Origin: Harmothoe impar
Taxonomy: Eukaryota; Annelida; Polychaeta; Phyllodocida; Polynoidae
Reading direction: 5' to 3'
NCBI GenBank assembly: GCA_947462335.1
Contig: OX381713.1
Span: forward strand, 16,546,381-16,610,380
Length of the DNA: 64,000 nt
Shown one piece after another: positions 49,301-60,044 of the stretch. A program made the position numbers and the translations under genes. Below the pieces are notes generated by a model. That model saw nothing but the letters and a program-made list of their open reading frames with translations. It was not told the DNA's origin and did not search any database. The stretch's first letter is position 1, and each line of letters starts with the position of its first letter.

Positions 49301-52300
49301 AATGAAATTGGAATAGAAGTAAATGGATAATAGAATAGTAATAATAATTAAGTGATAGCCACTAACCCATATATAAAAAAATACATTGTTAGATTGTTGC
49401 AGTTTACGTGGCTATTTAGCCAACTTATAGTTAATTTCTTTCATCAATCCTACCATTCTTCTCCTATATATTATTAGTGAGACAACGTTTAGTTAATTGC
49501 TTACTTCTTCTTTTGCAGTCAACTACTTACTTAAACGATGAATCGTCTGAAAAGCGGAGTGTGGCTGAGCTGGAGGTGAGCATCTGTACATACTGTTTTT
49601 TAATACATTGAATTATTACATGTCCATGTAGAGTCTCATACTGGCATATAGATTAAAACTTTCTGGATAACTTAACACAGTCTATCCAACCTACTGGTAT
49701 CAAACGTACATTTTGACCTAGAGAAATTGATTTTTATGGTTAAATCAAAAAAATACTAATTCCAGTCCAGCAAACACATGAATCAGAACAACTACCGGTA
49801 GGCATAAGGCTTAGGCTAAGGCTGTGGCATGGGTTTAATGTCCTGTGAATAGGAACCACTTGTTGGCATTTTTGTGTTTTTCTACCAAAAAGAAACTTTT
49901 TTTTCACAAATTTTTTACTGATACTATGCGAAAAAAGGTGAAATTTTGTTTCATAATCCTTAAAAGAAAAAGGTTTTCGAGGTTTTGGGGGGCTATTTTA
50001 CCTGAACACAACAAAATAAATTTATTCTTAACATGACACTGTCCTGTTTTATCTAGGCACGTAACCGTGAGCTGGCCTCGTTACTGCAGCAGCACAGTCA
50101 GATCAACGAGCAGCTCAACAAGCAGCTACAGGAGCTGGTGAGTCCCTCAGTTACATGCACAATGTCCGCTACAGTTAGAGGACATCACAGTTGTCCAGTC
50201 TATACAAAAACTTTTTCACTATACAGGACATTCTGTCCTGCAGATTTTTTTTTCTTTTCTGGCCTGGCTAAATTTTTGCAGGCCCGGATATCGGAGTACA
50301 ATCTTTCTATTTAAAAATGAAATATAAAGCAAGTGTTTGAACTGACAATGATATTGAATAGGGCCCCTGTCTGTGTTACAGCTGTATAAATCATCTTAAT
50401 ATATATAAATTACTGAAGAACATTGAGGAAAATATTCAAGCTTTCTGTTTTATGCTGTACAACCCTTAATAAAGGTCCGATTTACAAGCCGTAACAAGCA
50501 GGCAAGAATCTCTAGAATACAGCCAGCCATTCAGGCCGGCAGTAGCCCTTTCTCTGCCAGACCGGCAGACATTTTGCCAGTTATAGCCGGTGTCCAGCAA
50601 GTTTTCGTATATACTGGTTGTCTACATAAGCATATAAAATGATTACTTAGCTGAGCGCTAGTCAGATTGACTGAATATATACGTTATCAGTAACTAAGTG
50701 AGTGGTCATTATTTTGACAGCTCAAAATGATGATGCCTCACAATCTACAGACCGAACAGGGTCTGCAAATTGCAAACTTAATACTGCTCTACAGGCGTGT
50801 AGCTGGATGGATTAATAACCAATGAGATAACCCCCTGCATTCACTACAGATTTTTTTTCTTTTTTTTTTCTTTTTTTTTTCTTCACTACAGAATTCTTAG
50901 GGTGCTTTATCAGGGTTGCCACCGTCGTTTCAGGTCATGGAAATGCCATGGAATTTCAGATTTTTTGTCAAAATGTCATGGAAAGTGAATTTTTCTGAAA
51001 ACGTCAGCGAAATTAATATCTTGTCATGGAAAAACTTTGAAATATATATTATTTTTTAAATCACCAGTTTTGCCTGTGTTTTGCTATAATTTTAAGGGAG
51101 ATCAGAACAATTCCAAATCCTCAAAAGGGAAGGCAATGCCCTAATGCTATGCACACACTTCCTACGCAGGGGGTACCCAAAAGACTTAGTATTCAAAGCT
51201 ATAATAAAAGCTGAAACACGACATAGATCCGACCTGCTAAAGGTTAAAGAAAAACCAACTGATAAAGAAAAGGCTTTCTATTGCATCATCACACACAACC
51301 CAGCCAATCCCCCAATACAATCAATTATAAAACTAAATTGGGATCAGCTGTTAAAATCCATACTTACCCGGGTATATCATGATGCAAAACTAATTTTCGG
51401 GAAACGTAAAAATAAATCATTAAACGATGAGCTAGTTAGAGCCTCTACCAGCACTCAACCTAAAAAGGCCACACGACCACACACATCACGTTTCCCATGC
51501 AAAATGCGAAATAATCGATTAGGATGCAATTACTGCCCCAAGATCGACCACAGTGGTTACATCACCTCCCACGTAACTGGCAAGAAATATCGCACTCTGT
51601 TAAATGTGAACTGCCAAACAGCCAACCTCATATATGCCTTGACTTGCAGCAAATGCAATCTGCAGTATGTAGGCCAAACGGAGCGTGCACTCATAGAAAG
51701 GATGAAGGGGCATCGTTTTGATATAAATTCCCCTTTGGGAACAGACACCACGGTGTCCCGCCATTATAAGTCCTGTCTAAGTGAAATCGAACCAGACTCC
51801 CGCTGGTCAAAAGGCCCTATAATAAGCATTTTAAGCTTCATTAAGCACTCCCCCCACTCACCTGAGGGGCAGGCCGAAAGGAACCAAGAGGAGAAAAGAT
51901 GGATGCACAGACTTTGCTCCATCACTCCAAAGGGACTTAATCTCATAGATTAAGCTATTGCATGACCATCTGGGCTAAAGAAACCGTCCCCTAGACACAA
52001 ACCAGTCATATAAGCCCGGCCCGTCAATGCATCTTGGGAATTACACAGACCTATGTCCTACCACCATTACACCACTGCCAATGTATATCAGTAAGGCCAA
52101 CCCCTTAAAGGGCAACAATAGGCCCCCCCCCCCTCAGGGTACTCCACCCCCAGGGTGACCATCACCCCCGAACGATCATGTGTTTGGGTGTTTTTTTTAC
52201 CCACGAAAATTAAACAACGGTAATCCAAGATATACAAACAACACCTAATCCTTTGGCATGTAAACTAGCATTCTTCTACAATTAAATATAACAGATACTC

Positions 52301-54515
52301 CCTCAGGGATAAATAATCACAGATAATGTTAATATTTTTAATCCTTTCTTTTTAAGGGTTATTTATCTATTTTTCCTGCCACTAACCTACACAGTACAAT
52401 CATCAATCATTATATCATGAAATAATTGTACTTAGACTCGCGCCTGATGAGACACTAAGCTTGAAACCACACACTGTGATTTCTCTAAAATAGAAATCAA
52501 AAGTATCTGTAACTTTGGCCTCAATATATATGCTGGAGATCAACTACAACCCAAGACTATTACTCTCCAAACATGATTCAACATGCTTCACTGTGATTGG
52601 TTGAGAGCCAGCATCCAGAACGAGGCCCTGCCATCTGATTGGCTAATGCCCTGTTGCTATAGTTTACCTCAGTGGATGCACAGAGCAAATTTGCTCACTT
52701 TGTGGTAGCGCTTGAACGAGAACAGTATCCTTTACCGTTTCTCTCAAAAGGGAAGGGTGAACATTTTTCACTCACGCGAGGAAATAAACAAACCCCTGTT
52801 GTTCGATAATGACCCCTCGCCAAATAGAATATAACTTTAATCGAGGGTACTTTAAAAGAGGGTACTTTAAAAGATTGGGTTTATATAAAGTGGTCAGGGA
52901 AAAGTCACGGAATTTAGAACTACTGTAAACGTATTAATTTTCGCTCAGTACATATTTTCGCGTTTTTCGCGCACATGCTTAGGTGCGCGAAATTATAATG
53001 TGCGTGAAAATTATGCCCAGAAAATTAGCTTTCCAGTGATATGTAGGACTATATATTGCTACTCATATCTAGAATGCTAATGGATGACTCAATGACCTTT
53101 TGGGCTCTAATATCCTTAATAATTGTCCGATTTACAAACCGTAAAAAATGACATGTAGCTAAAGATGTGATGCTTACAGCTGCGCGAAAATTTGATTGCG
53201 CGAAAATGCCTTTATGTGCTAGGTGCGCGAAAATTTAGCTGCGCGAAAATATATACGTTTACAGTACATTGTCCCGGGCAACCCTGATTATGTAACAGCT
53301 GGTACCCATTGTGATAGCTGTTATCAGTGTTTATCTGGCCAGTACCAGATCAAGCAATGGATGCCCACATAAGGCATCCCGCTACCCGGGAATACTAGTA
53401 AAAACCTCTTGTATAAGCCACACCCAATAGAGGTGCGTTTGGTATCTACCGTAAATTCCCGCGTATTACCCGCATCTCGCGTATATCCTGCACCCCCAAC
53501 TCAGTAGAATCCTATAACCCGGTTTTGGATATGAAAATCCCAATTTTATTACTGTTCTATAGTGATAAAAACCCTCGTATAACCCGCACCCTATATAGGC
53601 ATGTCTGGTATCAAATGAAAGCTGAGTTTGGTTTGCGTACAACCCGCGGGTAGTACGCGGGAATTTACGGTAATTAAGGCTGGTTCTGACTCGCGTACAG
53701 TCCGCAGATTCAAAGTGAGAATTTACCGGAGTTCGAATGGGGGGGGGGGTTAAGCAATTTTGACCACACCCTTAGGTGGCCATGACAAGAATTTGAACCG
53801 CCAAATCTTGTGCATGTGAATCATACACTCTACCACTAGGCCATCACTGTGGGGACACTTCAGCATACTTTTGGGTTCTGTAGCATTGATAAAAGAACGT
53901 TTTGAATCATTTTCCAGTTCCGAGAACTCCCAATTGTTTTCTGACAATAATATTACATGCCCCAAGTGAAAAATTCTCTGAATTCAAATTGATTTTGATT
54001 TTCTTGCAGAAGTCCCATAATAGTAAGCTCCAAGCGAGTCTGGAGGGGGAGCGGAGTCATGGCGATGACCGGATGAAGCGAGATGTGGGTGCCCTCAAGG
54101 AACAACTTCAGGTGAGTAAAAAGAAAGAGTTAATGAGCTTTTAAGACTAATGATTAAAAAGTATTCAAAAAAAGTTGTTCATGATGTAATGGTTGGAATT
54201 AAGTAATCCTAGATTCCAGGTGAAGTATGGCAGGGAACTGCATAAATTCTATGTGTTAGCGTCTGGTTTGTATTTTTCAATTAATCGTATCCAATATACA
54301 TGTAATTAGCGCACAGTTCAATTAACAAATTATTTTAAACACATTTCTAGTAGAGTTTATTTGGCCCAGAATTTAAACCAGATTATTAAAGTAAATATAT
54401 ATTTTGTGTTGTCTTTATCAGGTGCACATACAGACAATTGGTATTTTGGTGGCGGAGAAGACAGAACTTCAGAGCGCACTGAACCAGAGCCAGAAACAGG
54501 TGGATACACGACTAC
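43398..54515 (+). CDS. GOLGA2: GOLGA2 / GM130 (cis-Golgi golgin), copy B, first eight core exons
   Basis: Same gene as at 10221. Exons: 43398-43445, 46915-47096, 48045-48146, 48407-48476, 49519-49575, 50057-50137, 54010-54111, 54422-54515. The last one adds VHIQTIGILVAEKTELQSAL, almost identical to the human GM130 block that follows ALREQLQ, and settles the identification. The eight exons give 245 codons in one frame and end in phase 1 at a good donor (CTAC|GTAAGT). The family is usually about 1000 residues, so roughly three quarters of the protein should lie downstream. No coiled-coil exon could be recognised between 54516 and 64000. Either the next intron exceeds 9.5 kb or the scaffold is broken. 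The gene is head to head with ANAPC5, with about 5.7 kb between the first recognised coding exons. Confidence 0.9.
44922..44957 (+). CDS. Candidate 36-nt cassette microexon of GOLGA2, copy B
   Basis: This is the counterpart of 12254-12289, with the same 12 residues, the same phase and the same donor (CAG|GTTTGC). The third base of one glycine codon is changed (GGA for GGG). The acceptor is CTATAAG, which is not strong. The surrounding intron has many more indels than this short segment. Confidence 0.35.
45818..46154. mobile_element. Harbinger-like MITE, copy B
   Basis: Counterpart of 13380-13732. The left end has changed to GGGCAC. The TTA flanks are kept. Confidence 0.75.
51096..51953 (+). 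mobile_element. Penelope-like retroelement fragment: linker plus GIY-YIG endonuclease, reverse transcriptase missing
   Basis: The frame is open from just after a TAA (51093) to TAA at 51951. It starts mid-domain (a segment ending LRRGYP, typical of the end of the Penelope-like RT region), continues through a linker with CNYC, then a GIY-YIG nuclease-like core: NCQTANLIYALTCSKCNLQYVGQTERALIERMKGH region at about 51605-51712, and ends PKGLNLID. Penelope-like elements couple an RT to a GIY-YIG nuclease that nicks the target. Here the RT is absent, so this is a 5'-truncated copy. About 490 bases downstream, CTGATGA and GAAAC occur near 52444-52466, as in the 3' part of many such elements. It is in a GOLGA2 intron of copy B and absent from copy A. 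Confidence 0.75.
52921..53266. mobile_element. TACTGTAAACGTA-ended inverted-repeat element
   Basis: The ends TACTGTAAACGTA / TACGTTTACAGTA are exact. The interior has repeated 'gcgcgaaaatt' words. Length 346 bp, non-coding. Confidence 0.8.
53447..53672. mobile_element. MITE with 19-bp ends (TACCGTAAATTCCCGCGTA)
   Basis: The ends are exact complements. The interior has 'acccgcacc' words. Length 226 bp. Same design as 33200-33399. Only its right end remains in block A (about 17820-17842). Confidence 0.8.
53776..53850 (-). repeat. tRNA-derived SINE head or tRNA pseudogene, copy B
   Basis: Counterpart of 17941-18015, with the same A- and B-box-like motifs. Confidence 0.6.
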
Positions 54516-57500
54516 GTAAGTACCACACTCTTCTATGGCCGGGAAATATTGTGTTTCAGGTTACACAGGAACTTCGTTAGGCTAGGTATATGAAAAATAT
54601 GAGAGAACTTTCTTTAGTGAGTCACGGATCGTCACGTTGACTTTAAATTTGGCCAAAATATTACCTAAAATACGACACGTTTAGCCTTTAGAAAGTCGAG
54701 GAGGGAGATTTAATTAAGGTCGGCCCTCTGTTGTTATAATATGTAGAATAGTATTTTGTCAATTTCTTAATATCAAACACTTTACAAATTAAATAAACGC
54801 CATCTATTTTATGTGCACTTTATCGGTTGAATTTGGCGCCCTGAGTGTGACTCAAATGAGGGCCATGTATAAGAACATACAATGTATATGATATATCGAT
54901 ATACCTTTAGGTTGTTGTTTTTAAGATGTAGTCAGCACTATTTAGATGTTTATAGGTTTACAGTTTCACAATTTTCTTCAGTACATAGTTATATGTACCA
55001 AAATGCATGATAACAATGAGTTAATCTGCCGAAAGTGACAGTATTCAAAAGATCTAACGTATTAGGAGTCTAGCCTAGAACCCTCACCTCTTGTAAACAC
55101 GTAGCTAGACGTTGAGAAAATGATATAACCCGAACCTGGCCCTTAGTGTTTGGTTCTCATATAACCGGAGGGTTGGTCACAAAACTTTATGGTATTATCT
55201 GAATCACCTCCAGCCGTAAAGATAAATTATACATAGTCATAGAAAGAATCAGCTCCACTTTAAGAGCTAATTCTTTCTGAATGAAAACACGACAAGATTA
55301 TAGAAGGTAACATTTTATTCTGTAAAGTGGTCCATGGAAAACTCAGAACATAATATTCAAATATTCACAAATCATGATTTTATAAAACCAGGTAGGTCTA
55401 AAGGCCGTTCATCCGAGAGACATAAATCACTTTCAAAATATACTTTATGCCGAACTGGACGATCAAAAAATCACACGATACACCTCCTGTATAGCTAACA
55501 CAGATTGTATCATGCACATGAAAGTGAATTTACCTTAAGCGTATTCTCTAGTTGATACCATTTGCGAGTATTAAAGGCACATTGTAGTACATTTAGAAAT
55601 ATTTTAGGCAAAACTGCACGCTGTTGACATACCTGTACATCATACTGCATGACCTGCATGTATGTCAAGAAGTGGGGTCTTACATTTATTACATGGCCAT
55701 AGTGTCTTAAAATTAAGAAAATCAACAAACAGGTTTGCCAAGTAGCATGGTCACACCGTACTCCATAGGGACATGAAGTACGGAGCCCCATAAGTTTCAC
55801 ATAGAGAGTGCCGTATTACCCATGTAATACCAAGAGAGTGGTAACCCAAAAATATGTTTGGCTAGCAAACTACTACTGTGCTACAAAATTGTGTTACATT
55901 CTACAACCGGGCAGTCATCCATAGGTTTTTGGAAGATATTTGTTTCAATTAAAATATTTCCCCTCAAGCACCATGATCACTATACAAATGTACACTATCT
56001 ACAACATGTCCCAACAGTAGCTGATATTCATACTCTCTGTACAAGTTTCTATTTGTGTGGTTGGCTCATTTACTGGGTAGTTCAGGGAGGACTGAACTTT
56101 GCACGTGTACCACTGGGAATGGAATGAAGGGTGACGCAGGGATACTGGTACATGTAATATATTGGATGGATATTGTCAGTTCACATTGTAAAATAAATAG
56201 ACAAATGCCAACGCCAATTGATACTGTCTCTGACGTATTTCACAAGTGGGGGCTGGGACCATATCCCACAAAGTCAATGGGCGTTGGTATTTGTGTTTAT
56301 GATTTTTTATTTGAAGCCATTAAATGAAGGAAAGAAACCTTTCTTAGCCCATTGAATACGGCCACATTGTATTGGATACGGCGGGGGCATTGAATAGGGT
56401 GCTTCCAGTGCTTAAGCATAGGAAATCTTGTATTTCCAACCAAAAGGAAATCTCTGTATCATAATCTGCACTGTTCTAAGTGACAAAATCAGGTGTATTT
56501 GTGTCAACTAAGCACATGTGTATGAACTTACAAAGCACATAGCTACCGGTAATTCTCGTGAGTTATACACTAACCAGGGTCCAGATGTCGGTTTGATGTA
56601 CACAATTAATTGCAAGGATGGGGATGCAGATTATACGTGAGATGCGGGTTATACGCAGGGATTTACTCTATATCGGTTCCTGGAGAATGCTTTGATCTCA
56701 GCACATAGGTAACCAGAATCCGGGTTGCAAACTTTCAGGTTCAATGTGTGTACTGAGTATGGCGCCAATATTACTGACTTTGCTGTACTTCTACACACAA
56801 TGCATGTAAAACTTTCAGTATATGTAATACTTGATAGGGGCACTATTTCAAAGTCAGATATAAAAGCTGCAATGTGACATTGATAAGAAACATTAACTCA
56901 TATATCTGGGGATTTAGTTCATACCAAATCACAATGATGGAATGGAATGGTCACGCATGAGTGGGGGAGAAGGAGTAAATGTAATAATGCAGTAAAGTAA
57001 TGTCACAAATATAAATCACTCAAATTCTCAATTCTTTAATCCAACTCAGGTGAACAAAACACTATGGCATTATGGCGTAGCATGATTCAAGTCTTAGCAT
57101 AAGACTATTGACCATTGAAATTACAAAATTACACCAAATTTCACCATGTACAGTACTATATTTGGTTCCATGGTCCATTCCAAAAGACTAAGGCAAACTT
57201 GAGTATTTCATTATAAAAAATGAGATTGGCGATAATATTTATATAAAAATCATTTCCCACTCAACAAACTGTATCATTGACACGTATCGGTAACCTCAGA
57301 AAGTTTATATCACCTGTAGCCCACAGAAAGATACAAATAATTCCAGATATTTATCCCACCAAGTTATTTATTGTACAAAAATAGTAATCCAGGGTTCTGT
57401 ACCACAATGTCGGGTCACAATGGAGATATATACTACATGACTAGCTTCTCTTGTAGAAAAAAGTCATAAAAAACCCATATGACACATCAACTCCAGCAGT

Positions 57501-57795
57501 AATAGTAATTCAAGTGTGGCTGAACGTTTCCTTGTTTGCACCTCAGAAACTATCAACACCACTAAATCATAGATATGTACATTGTAATACTACCGGTAAC
57601 GAGTACATGGTGTTTAACTCCAAGACACTGACTAACATGGTCGTATATCAAGTTATAAGATAATATTATATACCTCCCACTTTCCATACACATGTATGTA
57701 TACACATATAAGGGACTGTGACTTTGCCCATTCCAAGTGAACACTCATTCAGTCAGTCACTAGACGCTCACACTGTATCACTGGTTACACCTTGG
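54516..57795. other. No gene recognised after the last GOLGA2 exon
   Basis: AT-rich sequence with a degenerate MITE-like scrap at 56540-56665 ('accggtaattctcgtg...gttatacgcagg') and the dispersed repeat at 56185-56450. No coiled-coil exon could be read. Confidence 0.6.
56185..56450. repeat. Dispersed repeat related to 21120-21420
   Basis: Shares 'acaaatgccaacgcc', 'tatttcacaagtgggggctg', 'gaagccatt' and 'tagcccattgaata' in the same order with the region around 21152, but its hairpin is shortened. Confidence 0.65.
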
Positions 57796-58302
57796 TCAGT
57801 ACATGTGATGTGGTAACCGGCAGTAACTTGTATAGGGTAGCAATGCGTAATGGAAGGATTCGACGGAGGCGTATTCCCCGCTTAATGCAGCCTTTGTATC
57901 CTCCATAATGTTAGCGTTCTGAGACTCCGTTGACCGCGACGTATCCTCGCTCTCCATTGAGCAACTTGTGTTTGCGTTGGTCGCATTCGTGGTCGCCATT
58001 GTAAGATTCTGTAGCTCGAGCTCGAGCCGGAGTACATTGATGTTCTGGACAAAGGCGTCAAGTCCCTCGGGGGGTATTTGGTATGAGGTGTGGCACTGCT
58101 GACAAGGGTAGCGCCGACTCTGTCCGCCATGCTCGCTGATGTACGTCCACAGCCATTGGTCGACGCACGGCGAGCAGAACATGTGGCCACAAGATGGCAG
58201 CACGAGTAGATTGGGGGCCGCCACGCCGCACGACATGCAGCCCCACCTGGTGAGGTCCGGTGGAGTCACCTGCGGGGCAAATGTCAAGCTTTGAACGTCC
58301 AT
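57796..58302 (-). CDS. RING-finger protein, TRIM-like N-terminal exon
   Basis: A 168-codon frame on the minus strand begins at ATG 58302. A C3HC4-type RING lies at about residues 22-70: CMSC, then CGHMFCSPC, then CQQC. RING domains of this kind are usually E3 ubiquitin ligases. Just after it, IPPEGLDAFVQNINVLRL resembles the segment that follows the RING in TRIM proteins. The tail is Thr/Ser/Asn-rich, with no B-box visible. An acceptor (TTTTTCAG) lies about 25 bases upstream of the ATG, so a 5' UTR exon is likely. The last 20 or so residues could be intron read-through rather than the true C-terminus. It sits antisense, 3.3 kb downstream of the last GOLGA2 exon seen, possibly inside a long GOLGA2 intron. 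The family is inferred from motifs only. Confidence 0.6.
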   Translation of the reverse strand: MDVQSLTFAPQVTPPDLTRWGCMSCGVAAPNLLVLPSCGHMFCSPCVDQWLWTYISEHGGQSRRYPCQQCHTSYQIPPEGLDAFVQNINVLRLELELQNLTMATTNATNANTSCSMESEDTSRSTESQNANIMEDTKAALSGEYASVESFHYALLPYTSYCRLPHHMY

Positions 58303-58329
58303 GGTGAAGGAAATCCTCTCCTGTTATCT

Positions 58330-59420
58330 GAAAAACAGCAATGAATATGGAAGTTAACACCTTAGTATATTGAGTGCTACAAGTACATTATATTCAAAAA
58401 TAGAGAAGTTGAATAACCAAACTTGTGAGCTTTAACATGCATTGGAAAATTTAGCAAACACTTCAGCCAGGCCATACATTTTTATGTACAATGTATAGAG
58501 GCAGCTTTGATTTCAAGTCCAACAGCTTGAGAATACTCCCCCACAGTGGGCTCTCCCAAGTGTAGCTTCCCTTACAGAGGTTGTATGTGCACTCATGCAC
58601 CAAGCTATAAGACATGGGTATCACTATGGGAGCACTGGCTGCAGTACGCACAGTGGTGAATTATTGACTGGCAGCACGGTAACCGGCCGGAGTTTACACT
58701 GCTCCCCGCCAGCTGACCCTCCCACCTCCCACCACTAAGCAGTCAGCCGTGGAGGGTGTGGTCACTGGAGGAGGGGGAGTACTGGGAATAGGGTGTGGCA
58801 ATGAGGAATATATGGGAAGGAGGGGAAGGAAACTGTACGTAGAGAGGGAGATTGTGTAGTTGGATGTGGGTGGGAGCATTGAGCTGATATGAACAAGGCA
58901 TTGGGATGAGGATGGTTTAATGCACTGTATGGATGACTTTGGTCTGTATATGGGATGGGAAGGGGGGGGTATATTAGGGATGTAGGGGTTCTGCTGCATT
59001 GGTCACGGTGTACCTATATTGGCGTATCTCCATGTGGCAGTACCTGTGTAACCCAAAGTCGTAAACCCTGCTGAGGTAAGGGGACCAGTCCCTGCCTGCA
59101 GACACATAGAGGGATGTGGGATGGAGAGGGTTTGATATACACTATAGGAGCAGAGGCAGACAGGAAGGGAGGAAGCAGGGCAGAGACAAGGCGGGCAAAA
59201 TAATAGTGGGAGAAAAAAGGTCTGGGGAGGGAGTAGTGAGAGGGGAAGTCACACAGAGGTAGGGAGATAAGTCTAGTGTGAGTTGGGGAACATAGAAGGA
59301 GGATTAGACTCGCACCTGCTGACCTCTGTCTCAGTGGTGTGAAAGTGGTGCCTGACCATGCTATGTGCAGCAGTGTGTGCTTCCTCCTTACCCATCCCTG
59401 AGTACAACACCCCAGTCATC
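58330..59420. other. No gene recognised; G/A-rich stretch
   Basis: Upstream of the RING exon on its strand. From 58700 the plus strand is rich in 'ggggagg' and 'gggaggg' words. A 5' exon of the RING gene may lie here but was not identified. Confidence 0.5.
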
Positions 59421-59426
59421 TGTACC

Positions 59427-60041
59427 AGGCACCCAGTCTATTATATCTGACCCAATACTAGGCACGAGGGAGCCGAGGCACCCAGTCTAGTAGATCTGAC
59501 CCAATACGAGGCACGAGGGAGGCGAGGCACCCAGTCTATTAGATCTGACCCAATACGAGACACGAGGGAGCCGAGGCACCCAGCCTATTAGATCTGACCC
59601 AATACGAGACACGAGGGAGCCGAGGCACCCAGCCTATTAGATCTGACCCAATACGAGACACGAGGGAGCCGAGGCACCCAGCCTATTAGATCTGACCCAA
59701 TACGAGACACGAGGGAGCCGAGGCACCCAGCCTATTAGATCTGACCCAATACGAGACACGAGGGAGCCGAGGCACCCAGTCTATTAGATCTGACCCAATA
59801 TGAGACTACAGGGAGCCGAGGCACCCAGTCTATTAGATCTTACCCAATATGAGGCACGAGAGAGCCGAGGCACCCAGTCTATTTGATCTGACCCAATACA
59901 AGACACGAGGGAGCCGAGGCACCCAGTCTATTAGATCTGACCCAATACGAGACACGAGGGAGCCGAGGCACCCAGTCTATTAGATCTGACCCAATACGAG
60001 ACACAAGGGAGCCGAGGCACCCAGTCTATTAGATCTGACAC
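59427..60041. repeat. Minisatellite, 49-bp unit, about 12.5 copies
   Basis: The unit is 'ccgaggcacccagtctatta' + 'gatctgacccaatacgagac' + 'acgagggag'. Units are very uniform, indicating recent expansion. Confidence 0.95.
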
Positions 60042-60044
60042 AAT

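Larger units (their letters stand above)
50208..53640. repeat. 3.4 kb intronic stretch of block B largely missing from block A
   Basis: Contains the Penelope-like fragment and MITEs. Block A keeps only the right end of the MITE at 53447-53672, fused to the left flank (near 17815), which points to a deletion in A rather than a single insertion in B. Confidence 0.7.
33877..54134. repeat. Duplicated locus, block B
   Basis: Direct counterpart of 1-19024. Insertions present only here: about 34450-35117, 37777-39031, about 39262-40487, about 41098-41320, 41564-41840 and 41959-42960. The 50208-53640 stretch has only a remnant in A. Both genes continue past the block ends (ANAPC5 exons to 28301, GOLGA2 exon at 54422), so this copy is the more complete. 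Confidence 0.95.

Noticed and set aside
52444..52466. Confident hammerhead ribozyme
   Set aside because: The core words are present but stem II is not complementary, so it is reported only as a possibility with the Penelope-like fragment.
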